A stretch of DNA of 64,000 bases, from assembly GCF_021605415.1 (NCBI RefSeq), contig NZ_WKEQ01000023.1:1-64000 (forward strand), written 5' to 3'. The notes under the pieces are model-generated. The model was not told the origin of the DNA, did no database searches, and saw nothing but the letters and a program-made list of their open reading frames with translations. This DNA comes from Pseudomonas syringae (GTDB lineage Bacteria > Pseudomonadota > Gammaproteobacteria > Pseudomonadales > Pseudomonadaceae). A program made the position numbers and the translations under genes. Positions 25,060-34,044 of the stretch are shown piece by piece. Numbering within the stretch: position 1 is the first letter of the stretch; each line of letters opens with the position of its first letter.

Positions 25060-26213
25060 GACAGCACCTTTTTCTTTACGTCAAATTCAGAGGAGGCGTA
25101 CAGCGGGTAGTCGGTGAAACCTTGTTCGCCACCGCCGTACAGGTTGGAGGGGTTCAAAGCATTCAGTGGCCAGCCCTTGGCGATGCGCTGGGGCAGGTCG
25201 GGGTTGGCAATGAATGGCCGGCCGAATGCAATCAGGTCGGCCAGGCCTTCATCAACAAGGCGCGCACCACGCTCGGCGTTGTACAGGCCGGCATAGAGAA
25301 TGCGCCCGCTGAAAGTGCTTCTGACTTCCCGGCGAAACGCTTCAGGCAGGTCTGGGGCGTTCGCCCAATCCGCTTCGGCAATCGACAGGTAAGCGATATC
25401 TGCTTCTTCCAGCACCTTGATCGCCTCGATATAGGACTGATGCGGATCATCCTCGACGAAGCCGATGTACACGCGGTCTTCATCGGTACTGGTGAACAGC
25501 GGCGCAAAGCGCACACCGACGCGGTCAGGCCCGACGACGGCGCTGACGGCGTGTACGATTTCGCGCAGGAAACGCAGGCGGTTGTGCAGCGAGCCGCCGT
25601 ATTCATCCGTGCGCTGGTTGGCGTGGGCGGAAATGAACTGGTTGACCAGGTAGCCATTGGCCGAGTGAATTTCCACGCCGTCGAATCCGGCGGTCAGTGC
25701 GTTGCGTGCTGCCTGGGCGTAGAGCTCGACCAGCGCCTTGATTTCCGGCACCGTCAGTTCCCGTGGCATTGAAGGTTCGACCAAGGTGCCGGCGCCCGGG
25801 GCGGTTTCGATGAAGGACTTGGCCTTTTGGGCCTGGATCGCCGACGGTGCGATCGGCGCCGCATTGTCCGGTTGCAGCTGGGTGTGGGAGACCCGGCCGA
25901 CATGCCACAGTTGAGCGAAAATAACGCCGCCTTCGGCATGTACCGCATCAGTGACGGTGCGCCAGCCGTCGATCTGCGCCTGGCTGTAGATCCCCGGCGT
26001 CCAGGCATAGCCCTTGCCGCGCGGTTCGATCTGGGTGCCTTCGCTGATGATCAGCCCGGCACTGGCGCGTTGCTGGTAATAGGTGGCCATCAGGGCCGTG
26101 GGCACATCGCCGGGCTGGCCACTGCGTTGGCGGGTCAGCGGGGGCATGACGATGCGGTTCTTCAGAACCAGTGGGCCGAGCGTGGTCGGTTTAAACAGAG
26201 CGTTGTGTTGCAT
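25056..26213 (-). CDS. Old Yellow Enzyme family alkene reductase (NemA-like)
   Basis: A 385-residue FMN barrel. Seen: MPPLTRQRS (flavin contact), GTQIEPRGKGY, the substrate-binding pair in VEIHSANGYLVNQF (His...Asn, the same pairing as yeast OYE1; many bacterial homologues have His-His), QRTDEYGGSLHNR and DLIAFGRPFIANPDLP. It reduces activated C=C bonds (alkenals, maleimides, nitro compounds) with NADPH. It is 30 bp downstream of the SSADH gene, in a four-gene operon that has TetR boxes upstream. This matches the NemR-NemA electrophile-response pattern. Confidence 0.92.
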   Translation of the reverse strand: MQHNALFKPTTLGPLVLKNRIVMPPLTRQRSGQPGDVPTALMATYYQQRASAGLIISEGTQIEPRGKGYAWTPGIYSQAQIDGWRTVTDAVHAEGGVIFAQLWHVGRVSHTQLQPDNAAPIAPSAIQAQKAKSFIETAPGAGTLVEPSMPRELTVPEIKALVELYAQAARNALTAGFDGVEIHSANGYLVNQFISAHANQRTDEYGGSLHNRLRFLREIVHAVSAVVGPDRVGVRFAPLFTSTDEDRVYIGFVEDDPHQSYIEAIKVLEEADIAYLSIAEADWANAPDLPEAFRREVRSTFSGRILYAGLYNAERGARLVDEGLADLIAFGRPFIANPDLPQRIAKGWPLNALNPSNLYGGGEQGFTDYPLYASSEFDVKKKVLS

Positions 26214-26243
26214 GATTCGATTCCTTTTTCGCGTGAGTGGGAC

Positions 26244-27713
26244 TTACAGACCGCCGAGGCTGAGGTACTTGAGGTTCAGGTACTCATCCAGTCCGTGGCT
26301 CGAGCCTTCGCGACCGATGCCGCTGTCCTTGACCCCACCGAACGGTGCCTCCACGGTGGTGATGACGCCGGCGTTAATGCCGACCATGCCGCTCTGCAGA
26401 GCACGGGATACGCGGAAGGTGCGCGCCAGGTCACGGGTGTAGAAATACGCCGAAAGGCCGAATTCCGAGGCGTTGGCGGCGTCGATAGCCTCCTGCTCGG
26501 TACTGAAGCGGAACAGCGCGGCGACCGGGCCAAAGGTTTCTTCGTGGGCGATGAGCATGTCGGCGGTGGCGTCGGCGATCACGGTCGGCTCGTAAAAGGT
26601 CGCGCCCAGTGCATGGCGTTTGCCGCCGAGTAACACGCGTCCACCTTTGGCTTGTGCATCTTCAACGTGGGTTTCGACTTTGCGCACAGCGGCCTCGTTA
26701 ATCAGCGGGCCTTGCTCGACGTCGTCATCGAAGCCGTTCCCGACTTTCATTTGGCGCACACGCTCGGTCAGGCGACGGGCGAATTCGTCGTAGATTGCGT
26801 CTTGTACATAGAAGCGATTGGTGCAGACGCAGGTCTGGCCGCTGTTGCGGAATTTACCGGCGACGGCGTTTTCCACGGCCAGATCCATGTCGGCATCATC
26901 GAAAATAATGGTCGGTGCGTTGCCGCCTAATTCCATGGAGAGTTTTTTCATGGTGTCGGCGGATTGTTTGTAGAGCAGCTTGCCCACGCGGGTCGAGCCG
27001 GTGAAGGTGATCTTGCGTACCAGGGCATTGGCGGAGAACTCTCCACCGACGGCGGCGCCGTCACCGGTCACGACGTTGACCACGCCGGCGGGGATCCCGG
27101 CTTGCTGGGCCAGCACGCCATACAGCAGGCCGGAAAAGGGTGTGAACTCAGAAGGCTTGATCACGATGGTGCAACCGGCGGCGAGGGCCGGGGCGATCTT
27201 GCGCGAGAGCATGGAAAACGGGAAATTCCATGGCGAAATCGCGCCTACGACACCGACGGGTTCTCGGGTGACCAGGATCTGCCGGTCTTTCCAGGGCGAC
27301 TGAATGATTTCGCCATTGATGCGCCGTGCTTCTTCGGCAAACCATTGGATGTAGTCGGCGCCGAGCTTCATTTCGTTACGTGCTTCGGCCAGCGGCTTGC
27401 CTTGCTCGAGGGTGAGCATGCTGGCGAGGATGTCGAGGTTGTCGCGCACGATTTGCGCCATGCGGCTGAGGAATCCTGCACGCTCGGCGGCGGTGGTCAT
27501 CGACCATGTGGTGAAGGCATTGTGCGCGGCATCGATGGCACGGCGCGTTTCAGCGGTACCCACCCAAGGGATCTGGCCGATCTGTGCTTCAGTGGCCGGA
27601 TCAATGACGCCGTAAACGCTGGCGTCATCCGCCGCGACCCACTGACCCCCGATGTAGTTGGCTTGTTTCAGCCAGCCGGCGGCTTTGATTTGTTCCAGGT
27701 TGGACGCTGTCAT
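26244..27713 (-). CDS. NAD(P)-dependent succinate-semialdehyde dehydrogenase-like aldehyde dehydrogenase
   Basis: A 489-residue aldehyde dehydrogenase. Motifs include ISPWNFPFSML (coenzyme), KPSEFTPFSGLLYG, FTGSTRVGKLLY, LSMELGGNAP (catalytic Glu) and FRNSGQTCVCTNRFYV (catalytic Cys). The CVCTNR pattern matches GabD-type succinate-semialdehyde dehydrogenases, in which the second Cys can form a redox-sensitive disulfide. Within this operon a broader aldehyde-clearing role is plausible. It begins 109 bp after the DJ-1-like gene and ends 30 bp before the OYE gene. Confidence 0.9.
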   Translation of the reverse strand: MTASNLEQIKAAGWLKQANYIGGQWVAADDASVYGVIDPATEAQIGQIPWVGTAETRRAIDAAHNAFTTWSMTTAAERAGFLSRMAQIVRDNLDILASMLTLEQGKPLAEARNEMKLGADYIQWFAEEARRINGEIIQSPWKDRQILVTREPVGVVGAISPWNFPFSMLSRKIAPALAAGCTIVIKPSEFTPFSGLLYGVLAQQAGIPAGVVNVVTGDGAAVGGEFSANALVRKITFTGSTRVGKLLYKQSADTMKKLSMELGGNAPTIIFDDADMDLAVENAVAGKFRNSGQTCVCTNRFYVQDAIYDEFARRLTERVRQMKVGNGFDDDVEQGPLINEAAVRKVETHVEDAQAKGGRVLLGGKRHALGATFYEPTVIADATADMLIAHEETFGPVAALFRFSTEQEAIDAANASEFGLSAYFYTRDLARTFRVSRALQSGMVGINAGVITTVEAPFGGVKDSGIGREGSSHGLDEYLNLKYLSLGGL

Positions 27714-27822
27714 GGTGTCTCCAGAAAATTCAGTGACCTGTACCGAAGCCCCCGCCGGGGACTGCGGATGGGAATAGGAAAGTGCGACGGGAGACGTTCG
27801 TTGTCTCCCGTCAGGGGCGGGC

Positions 27823-28512
27823 TCAGGCGTTGAGCGAGTTCAGTTTGGCGATGAGAACCTGAGCGGCTTCGCTGGACGAACCCGGGTTCTGGCCAGTGAT
27901 CAGCAGACCGTCGCTGACCACGTAAGAGGACCAGTCATCGCCTTTGGAGTACACGCCACCGTTGGCGATCAGCATGTCTTCAACCAGGAAGGGCACGACG
28001 TCAGTCAGGCCTACCGCCGCTTCCTCGGTATTGGTGAAACCGGCGACTTTTTTGCCAGCAACCAGTGGCGTCCCGTCAGGATTTTTCACGTGACGCAGCA
28101 CGCCGGGAGCGTGGCACACCAAGGCAGCGGGCTTGCCGGCGGCCAGAAAAGCCTCAATCAACTGGATCGAATTTGGATCTTCAGCCAAGTCCCACAATGG
28201 GCCGTGGCCGCCAGGGTAGAACACGGCGTCGAAATCATCCTGGGAAACGCTGTCCAGTCGCACGGTGTTGGCGAGCTGGGCGGTTGCCGCTGCATCGTTC
28301 TCGAAGCGGCGGGTCAGGTCGGTCTGAAACGATGGCTCGTTGCTCTTCGGATCCAGCGGTGGCTGGCCGCCTTTGGGCGAGGCCAGGACTATTTCGGCGT
28401 TGGCCGCGAGAAAGGCGTAGTAGGGGGCCGCCAGTTCTTCCAGCCAGAAACCAGTCTTGCGACCAGTGTTGCCCAGAGTGTCGTGCGAGGTCAGTACCAT
28501 AAGAATTTTCAT
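27823..28512 (-). CDS. DJ-1/PfpI-family type 1 glutamine amidotransferase-like protein (glyoxalase III/Hsp31-like)
   Basis: A 229-residue protein of the DJ-1/PfpI superfamily. The nucleophile elbow is PAALVCHAPGVLRHV (Cys-His), preceded by YPGGHGPLWDL and an acidic residue in KSNEPSF, the triad layout of Hsp31-type glyoxalases that convert methylglyoxal to lactate. It is the first gene of the four-gene operon. A TetR-type box, TAGACTGGTCGTCTA, lies 59 bp upstream of its ATG. The likely role is detoxification of reactive carbonyls. Confidence 0.88.
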   Translation of the reverse strand: MKILMVLTSHDTLGNTGRKTGFWLEELAAPYYAFLAANAEIVLASPKGGQPPLDPKSNEPSFQTDLTRRFENDAAATAQLANTVRLDSVSQDDFDAVFYPGGHGPLWDLAEDPNSIQLIEAFLAAGKPAALVCHAPGVLRHVKNPDGTPLVAGKKVAGFTNTEEAAVGLTDVVPFLVEDMLIANGGVYSKGDDWSSYVVSDGLLITGQNPGSSSEAAQVLIAKLNSLNA

Positions 28513-28570
28513 GTTGAGCGTCCTGTTATCAGTTTGATGTCGAGGGATTACGACAAATCGAGCGGTTAAT

Positions 28571-28585
28571 TAGACTGGTCGTCTA
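28571..28585. promoter_or_regulatory. TetR-type operator upstream of the detoxification operon
   Basis: TAGACTGGTCGTCTA has inverted arms TAGAC/GTCTA around five bases. A second copy lies at 28762 and a looser one at 29545. The arms resemble the NemR box of E. coli, fitting the linked OYE gene and the TetR gene beside it. Confidence 0.75.
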
Positions 28586-28708
28586 CAAAATAGGCGACGA
28601 TAAAACATTCGGCGACCTGGAGGAGCAGGCCTGAGACAGTTTGCGGACAAGAAAGCCCATTGACCCCGAATGAGAAGATGAGTGTAGCCAGCTCTGTGCG
28701 GTCTTCAT
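28583..28708 (-). CDS. Small ORF (41 codons) between two TetR boxes, possibly a gene remnant
   Basis: An ATG at 28708 with AAGGA nine bases upstream opens a 41-codon frame (starting MKTAQSWLHSSSHSG, ending at a TAG inside the TetR box at 28571-28585). A second TetR box lies 54 bp upstream of the start, in the position of its own operator. No family is recognised. It may be a real small protein, or the N-terminal remnant of a former first gene of the operon whose remainder was deleted. Confidence 0.35.
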   Translation of the reverse strand: MKTAQSWLHSSSHSGSMGFLVRKLSQACSSRSPNVLSSPIL

Positions 28709-28761
28709 CGCTTCGTTCCTTTTGCGGGGTGGGTGAATGTGTGGCTACAGTAACGATCTAT

Positions 28762-28776
28762 TAGACCAGTCGTCTA
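28762..28776. promoter_or_regulatory. TetR-type operator, second copy
   Basis: TAGACCAGTCGTCTA has the same TAGAC-N5-GTCTA arms as the box at 28571. It is followed by a T-rich run and lies upstream of the 41-codon ORF. The rest of the 28513-28920 gap, which is about 400 bp, shows nothing else I can support. Confidence 0.75.
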
Positions 28777-28920
28777 GTGTTTTTTTTATTTTTTTTCCGC
28801 GTCGCTCTTCAGGGGCTTTTTACGCGATGCGAAATAGCAGGAGATTCAGGTTGGGAGGGGAGTTGAAACAACGTGAGCAGTGCAACGCCGGGGTGGGCGA
28901 GCACCCCTTCACGTCATGCA

Positions 28921-29523
28921 TCAGGGCAGGTTGAGAATCTGCCGGGTCGTGGCCATCGCCGTCTCGAAGGGCTGAACACTTTTCGTGATTTTCACCATGA
29001 CGCTGGCGCCAAGCCACAATTGGTAGAGGCTCTGCGCAACATCGTGAGGTGTACCGGTGATGGTCAGTGAACCTTCGGCCACGCCGACCTCGATCCCATT
29101 CGCAAGGCGATCAGTAATGCCGGACGTACCGCGCTTGAGCACGGCACGCATGGTTTCCGAAAGGTCGGCTACTTCCACACCCAACTTCACCGCAAGGCAC
29201 TTGCCCTGGCAATCCTCAAAGGACTGGGTGTCCCGCCAGATGCGGAAGTAGTTCATCAGCCGTTGCGCCATCGTCTGGTCGGGCTGGGCAAGCGTCTGAT
29301 CGATATCGTCGAGGTAGGCCTCGAAATAGTTTTCGAGCAGCGCTTCGCCAAACGCGTCTTTGGAGCCGAAGTAGTGATAGAAAGACCCCTTTGGCACACC
29401 GGCAGTGGCAAGGATCTCGTTCAAGCCCACGGCGGTATATCCTTTGGCGGCCATGATTCGTTGGCCTACATCAAGGATCCCCTGGCGGACGTCGGATGTT
29501 TCGCGGGTCTTTGGAGTATTCAT
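28921..29523 (-). CDS. TetR/AcrR-family repressor (NemR-like)
   Basis: A 200-residue regulator. The N-terminal helix-turn-helix is typical: ILDVGQRIMAAKGYTAVGL, then NEILATAGVPKGSFYHYFGS. The C-terminal ligand domain includes EDCQGKCLAVKLG with two Cys residues, reminiscent of redox/electrophile-sensing Cys in NemR. It lies just upstream of the detoxification operon, on the same strand, separated by 408 bp. Boxes TAGAC-N5-GTCTA occur before that operon and a related site precedes its own start. I infer that it derepresses the OYE/DJ-1 operon upon Cys modification. Confidence 0.88.
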   Translation of the reverse strand: MNTPKTRETSDVRQGILDVGQRIMAAKGYTAVGLNEILATAGVPKGSFYHYFGSKDAFGEALLENYFEAYLDDIDQTLAQPDQTMAQRLMNYFRIWRDTQSFEDCQGKCLAVKLGVEVADLSETMRAVLKRGTSGITDRLANGIEVGVAEGSLTITGTPHDVAQSLYQLWLGASVMVKITKSVQPFETAMATTRQILNLP

Positions 29524-29544
29524 GGGGGGAAGGGTAGTCGTTTC

Positions 29545-29559
29545 TAGTTGATCGGTCTA
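29545..29559. promoter_or_regulatory. Possible TetR autoregulatory site
   Basis: TAGTTGATCGGTCTA lies 22 bp upstream of the TetR gene. Its right arm GGTCTA matches the two stronger boxes while the left arm TAGTTG is degenerate, so this is a weaker candidate for autorepression. Confidence 0.45.
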
Positions 29560-29713
29560 CTAGGCTTTTAGACGCGAAATGATGAGAAGTGGTGGCCGGT
29601 GCAGTCAGTACGCTGTTTGTTGCTGGCGGTCGTGACAGGCAGCTTAGCCGCAAGCTGCCAATCACAGCACCACCGATGTTGCTTCTGCGTTCTCTGTCGC
29701 CGCCACCCGTCGG

Positions 29714-31570
29714 CTATTCCATCGCCTCCGCCACCCCCTGATCCTCACCGAGAAATCCGCCGCTCTGGTGGTGCCACAACCGCGCGTAGGTGCCATTTTT
29801 CGCGAGCAGTTCGGTGTGGGTGCCTTGTTCGATGATGCGTCCGTCGTCCATCACAATCAGTCGATCCATGGCCGCAATCGTCGACAAACGATGGGCGATG
29901 GCGATGACGGTCTTGCCCTGCATCATCTCATCGAGGCTTTCCTGGATGGCGACTTCGACTTCCGAATCCAGCGCGCTGGTGGCCTCGTCGAGCAGCAGGA
30001 TAGGGGCGTTCTTGAGCATCACGCGGGCAATGGCGATGCGCTGGCGCTGGCCGCCCGACAGCTTGATACCGCGCTCACCGACCAAGGTGTCGTAACCGTT
30101 ATGACCCTGGCGGTCGCTGAGTTGGCTGATGAAACCGTCAGCCTGTGCGTCGGCGGCGGCCCTGCGGATCTGCGCGTCGGTTGCATCCGGGCGACCGTAG
30201 GCAATGTTGTCGCGGATCGAACGGTGGAGCAGGGACGTATCCTGCGTGACCATGCCGATGGCGCTGCGCAGACTGTCTTGCGTAACGTGCGCGATGTTTT
30301 GTCCGTCGATACGAATCTCGCCGCTGTCCACGTCGTAGAAACGCAGCAGCAAGTTGATCAGCGTGGATTTACCGGCTCCGGAACGGCCCACCAGGCCGAT
30401 TTTTTCGCCGGGCCGGATGTTCAGGCTCAAGCCGTCAAGCACCTGCCGTTCACCGTTGTAGTTGAAGCCGACATTGTCGAACGTCACCGCGCCGCCAGAT
30501 GGCACGAGCACGTCTGCATCCGGCGCATCTTTCACCTTGGGGCCGCTGGTCAGGGTCGCCATGCCGTCCTGCACGGTGCCGATGTTTTCGAACAACGAGG
30601 TCATCTGCCACATGATCCAGTGCGACATGCCGTTGATGCGCAGCGCCATGGCGGTGATCGCCGCCACCGCCCCGGTGCCGACCTCGCCCTGATGCCACAG
30701 CCATAGGGCATAGCCGCCTGCGCCGATAATCAGTGCCACCACCAGCGTCTGATTGACGATCTCGAACTGGCTGACCAGGCGCATCTGGCGAAACCCTGTG
30801 AGCTTGAAATCTTCCATCGCCGCACGCGCAAAATGCGCTTCGCGCTTGGAGTGCGAGAACAGCTTCACCGTGGTGATGTTGGTGTAAGCGTCCGAGATGC
30901 GCCCGGTCATTGATGACCGCGCATGGGCCTGTTCCTGGCCGACCTGGCCCAGGCGTGGCACGAAGTACAGCATGGCCAGGCCGAACAAAGCGATCCAGGC
31001 AATAAACGGCAGCATCAGTTTCAGCGCGAAACCGCCGGCCAGCAGGATGATCGCAATAAAGTACACGCCGATCCCGGGCAGGATCTCGATCACGGTAAAC
31101 AGCACTTCGCGCACGGCCAGTGCTGTCTGCATCACTTTGGTTGTGACCCGGCCGGAGAACTCATCAGAGAAGAACGAAAGGCTTTGCCGCAACATCAGCC
31201 GATGGAAGTCCCAGCGCAGCCGCAACGGCAAATTGATCGCCAGAACCTGGTGCTGCACCATCGTGCGCAGCGCCACCAGTCCGATGCTCGTGATCAGCAC
31301 AATGCCGATTCCCCACAGCACGCGACTTTCCTGAGCCTGCTGCGTCGCGCCGCCGGTCTGCCAGGTCGAGAGCAGATCGACGACCTGTCCAAGGAAGGAA
31401 AACAGCCAGGCTTCATAGATCGACACGCTGGCACTAAGCAGCGCAAACGCGAGGATGTAGCCACGTGCGCCTCGGGTGCAAGCCCACAGAAACCGCGCCA
31501 AGCCGACCGGCGGCGGCGGGGCTTCATCAGGTGGGAAAGGGTCGAGTCTTCGTTCAAACACACGAAGCAT
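29714..31570 (-). CDS. ABC transporter with fused permease and ATPase (type IV exporter, MsbA-like)
   Basis: A 618-residue half-transporter. It has six transmembrane segments in the first 370 residues, then the ATPase: VGRSGAGKSTLINLLLRFYD (Walker A), Q-loop GMVTQDTSL, signature LSGGQRQRIAIARV, Walker B ILLLDEATSALDS and the H-loop IAHRLST. It would work as a homodimeric exporter of lipid, drug or peptide. The frame runs open to 31816, but the ATG at 31570 has a near-perfect TTAGGAGG seven bases before it. It has no operon partner, so the substrate is open. Confidence 0.92.
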   Translation of the reverse strand: MLRVFERRLDPFPPDEAPPPPVGLARFLWACTRGARGYILAFALLSASVSIYEAWLFSFLGQVVDLLSTWQTGGATQQAQESRVLWGIGIVLITSIGLVALRTMVQHQVLAINLPLRLRWDFHRLMLRQSLSFFSDEFSGRVTTKVMQTALAVREVLFTVIEILPGIGVYFIAIILLAGGFALKLMLPFIAWIALFGLAMLYFVPRLGQVGQEQAHARSSMTGRISDAYTNITTVKLFSHSKREAHFARAAMEDFKLTGFRQMRLVSQFEIVNQTLVVALIIGAGGYALWLWHQGEVGTGAVAAITAMALRINGMSHWIMWQMTSLFENIGTVQDGMATLTSGPKVKDAPDADVLVPSGGAVTFDNVGFNYNGERQVLDGLSLNIRPGEKIGLVGRSGAGKSTLINLLLRFYDVDSGEIRIDGQNIAHVTQDSLRSAIGMVTQDTSLLHRSIRDNIAYGRPDATDAQIRRAAADAQADGFISQLSDRQGHNGYDTLVGERGIKLSGGQRQRIAIARVMLKNAPILLLDEATSALDSEVEVAIQESLDEMMQGKTVIAIAHRLSTIAAMDRLIVMDDGRIIEQGTHTELLAKNGTYARLWHHQSGGFLGEDQGVAEAME

Positions 31571-31769
31571 GTGGCCTCCTAAAGCGTTAAGTTTCGGCAA
31601 TTCTGCCATAACGGTTGCTTTGAGGGTTTTGCGGGGCAGGGGTTCGGTGTGTTTGGCATGCGCGTTCAAGAGGGGGAACAGACATCGGCCTGCGGCGCTT
31701 TTGAGTGCTTTATCCGGCGGCGGAGGCCCAGCCGCCCCAGAGAGGCAGGCTGACCTGCCCCTCAGCGAC

Positions 31770-32600
31770 CTAACCTCGCAAAAACGCAAGCAGATCAGCG
31801 TTGATCGTATCGGCATTCGTGGTAGGCATGCCGTGCGGGAACCCAGGGTAGATTTTCAACGTACTGTTTTGCAGCAGTTCCGCTGCCAGAACCCCGGCGT
31901 TTTCATAAGGCACGATCTGATCGTCATCGCCGTGCATCACCAGCACGGGAATCGTGATGCCCTTCAGGTCTTCGGTAAAGTCGGTCTGGGAAAAGGCGAC
32001 GATCCCATCGTAATGCGCAATCGCACAGCCCATCATGCCTTGCCGCCACCAGTTGCGGATGGTGCCTTCAGACGGTTTTGCCCCCGGGCGGTTATAGCCG
32101 TAGAAAGGCCCGGCGGGTACGTCATGGTAGAACTGCGCGCGGCTGGCTTTGAGTTGTGCCTGGAGGTCGTCGAAAACCGATTTCGGCAACCCGCCCGGAT
32201 TGCTTTCAGTCTTGACCATCAGTGGCGGCACGGCACTGATGATCACCGCCTTCGACACCCGATCCTGGCCGTGGCGTGCGATGTAATGGATGACTTCGCC
32301 ACCGCCGGTGGAATGCCCGACATGCGCTGCGCCTTGTACGCCAAGATGATCAACCACCGCCGCGACATCATCGGCGTAGTGATCCATGTCGTGCCCGTTC
32401 CAGACCTGACTGGATCGCCCGTGGCCACGGCGGTCGTGAGCGATGACCCGGTAGCCGTTGGCCAGAAAAAACAGCATCTGTGCGTCCCAGTCGTCCGCAC
32501 TCAGCGGCCATCCGTGATGAAAGAAAATCACCTGGGCATCGCGCGGCCCCCAGTCTTTATAAAAGATCTCGACACTGTCCTGCGTTGTGACATACCCCAT
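31770..32600 (-). CDS. Alpha/beta hydrolase, non-haem chloroperoxidase-like
   Basis: A 276-residue hydrolase of the cofactor-free haloperoxidase group. It shows DSVEIFYKDWG, HHGWPLSADDWDAQM (oxyanion), AHDRRGHGRSSQ, the nucleophile elbow VGHSTGGGEV (Ser), the acid in VMHGDDDQIVPY and the terminal His in YPGFPHGM. It probably acts as an esterase/perhydrolase in vivo. It is a single gene with a conventional ATG at 32600. Its stop lies 199 bp from the start of the ABC exporter gene. Confidence 0.9.
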   Translation of the reverse strand: MGYVTTQDSVEIFYKDWGPRDAQVIFFHHGWPLSADDWDAQMLFFLANGYRVIAHDRRGHGRSSQVWNGHDMDHYADDVAAVVDHLGVQGAAHVGHSTGGGEVIHYIARHGQDRVSKAVIISAVPPLMVKTESNPGGLPKSVFDDLQAQLKASRAQFYHDVPAGPFYGYNRPGAKPSEGTIRNWWRQGMMGCAIAHYDGIVAFSQTDFTEDLKGITIPVLVMHGDDDQIVPYENAGVLAAELLQNSTLKIYPGFPHGMPTTNADTINADLLAFLRG

Positions 32601-32921
32601 GTTCGCATCTCCTGTATGAAAGGGAGGCCGTGATCAGCGTCGTGTGCTGATCGCGACCTTTTTTGAACAAAGTGCAGCCCATCCGATAGGCATTTCAGAT
32701 GACTGATTCCGGTCTGGTTTGCGCCGGCCCCGAATTTCGGTTTTGCGGGGTGGCAAATGAGAATAGGCGAAGTTTGGGAAAGCTGCGGATTGGCGTCGTT
32801 CCGAGCGGCTGGCCATAAAGATGCCCGCTTTTGGCGCATGGTTTGCGTTCAACCTTGTAATTGATCAAGACGCCCTCATAACGATGGCTATCGCCCACGT
32901 CTTCGAGAGGAAGAACCGACC
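32601..32921. other. Intergenic region between hydrolase and msrA
   Basis: About 320 bp between divergent genes, with several short frames on the minus strand but none with recognisable protein or a good ribosome site. It should contain both promoters. No repeat or clear operator was seen. Confidence 0.4.
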
Positions 32922-33428
32922 ATGACCACACAAACCGAAACCGCCATTCTTGCCGGCGGCTGCTTCTGGGGCATGCAGGATCTGCTGCGCCGCTATCCCG
33001 GAGTACTGAATACTCGGGTCGGGTACACCGGCGGCGATGTACCGAACGCCACCTATCGCAACCATGGCAATCACGCCGAGGCCATTGAGATCGTCTTCGA
33101 CCCTGCGGTGATCAGTTACCGACAGATCCTTGAGTTCTTCTTCCAGATACACGATCCGAGCACGCCGAACCGCCAAGGCAACGACCTCGGCCCGAGCTAT
33201 CGTTCGGCGATCTATTATTTGAGCGAAGCGCAACGCGACGTGGCCGAGGATACTGCCGCCGACGTCGATGCTTCAGGCCTGTGGCCGGGGCGGGTAGTGA
33301 CTGAAATCGAACCGGCGGGGCCGTTTTGGGAAGCGGAGCCGGAGCACCAGGATTATCTGGAGCGCATACCGAATGGCTACACCTGCCACTTCATCCGGCC
33401 GAACTGGAAGTTGCCAAAGCGCGGATGA
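32922..33428 (+). CDS. msrA: Peptide-methionine (S)-S-oxide reductase MsrA
   Basis: A 168-residue enzyme with the catalytic GGCFWGMQDLL (Cys nucleophile) and the downstream Met-sulfoxide pocket residues in YTGGDVPNATYRNHGNHAEA. It reduces the S-epimer of methionine sulfoxide in oxidised proteins. It is a short-type MsrA without the C-terminal pair of resolving Cys found in E. coli; a single Cys in GYTCHF near the end might serve. Pseudomonas also encodes a longer core MsrA elsewhere, so this is probably an accessory copy. It ends 24 bp before a strong terminator. Confidence 0.92.
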   Translation: MTTQTETAILAGGCFWGMQDLLRRYPGVLNTRVGYTGGDVPNATYRNHGNHAEAIEIVFDPAVISYRQILEFFFQIHDPSTPNRQGNDLGPSYRSAIYYLSEAQRDVAEDTAADVDASGLWPGRVVTEIEPAGPFWEAEPEHQDYLERIPNGYTCHFIRPNWKLPKRG

Positions 33429-33452
33429 ACAGTTGGACTGAAGAGACGCATG

Positions 33453-33498
33453 AAAAAGCGACGGATTTATTGTTCAGGAATAAGTCCGTCGCTTTTTT
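33453..33498. terminator. Rho-independent terminator after msrA
   Basis: AAAAAGCGACGGA-TTTAT pairs with ATAAG-TCCGTCGCTTTTT, a long stem with A-rich left and T-rich right flanks. It can stop msrA transcription and, in reverse, the small leftward gene at 33523. Confidence 0.88.
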
Positions 33499-33522
33499 AT
33501 TGCTCGATCTGGCTTAACGCAA

Positions 33523-33681
33523 TCAGCTTTCTGAGGAGACAGCCGACGCTTGCCCGGATTCGTCCGCCTCTTTTAAGCGATCGGCTTTACTAATGTACTT
33601 GGGCTTTTTCGGTGCCAGTTTGGCGCTGGCCTTTTTCGCATTGGCCTTGAGGATCTGGTTCAGTTTCTTGCGGCGGTTCAT
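33523..33681 (-). CDS. Small basic DUF2986-family protein, 52 aa
   Basis: A 52-residue lysine-rich protein too short for most gene callers. The N-terminal MNRRKKLNQILKANAKKASA and the middle PKKPKYISKADRLK match the DUF2986 family of small gammaproteobacterial proteins. The function is unknown; its basic N-terminus suggests RNA or ribosome contact, which is inference. The ATG at 33681 follows GAGAAC weakly. It shares the terminator at 33453 with msrA. Confidence 0.8.
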   Translation of the reverse strand: MNRRKKLNQILKANAKKASAKLAPKKPKYISKADRLKEADESGQASAVSSES

Positions 33682-34044
33682 GTTTTGTTCTCAGGCTTGC
33701 GAAGTGTCGGAGGGCATTGGCTGGAATAGTAAACCAGATGCCCGGGCAACGCTCTGAGCGTGTCAGCTCATCGGCACGGCGAACACTCTCAATACCATCG
33801 ATCGTCACTCGCACTTCGCCGCTCTCGCTTTAGCCTCGGCGCTACCGGCGGATGGGCTTCTGTATCCGCTGTCGCCGCGATGGCGCTGGTCAGTCCTTGG
33901 CCCGGGTAAAAAACCGGCGACTGGAAACAGGGCCGCAGGCATTACCTGCGACCCGGAGTTATCACGTTTAATTTAACTCTGCGTGAGGATTTCGGGATGT
34001 TCAGGCTCACATAATCGCCACGAACCCAACGCGTGGAGCCGATC
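33682..34044. other. Intergenic region before the cytochrome b gene
   Basis: About 360 bp with no gene I can support. A minus-strand frame (start at 33814, MRVTIDGIESVRRADELT) reads plausibly for about 40 residues but then runs out of frame through the DUF2986 gene, so it may be a decayed fragment. The right part must contain the promoter of the cytochrome/molybdenum operon. Confidence 0.35.

Noticed and set aside
33590..33814. Minus-strand ORF overlapping the DUF2986 gene
   Set aside because: The first 40 residues look plausible, but the frame continues out of phase through the well-supported DUF2986 gene. At best a decayed fragment.
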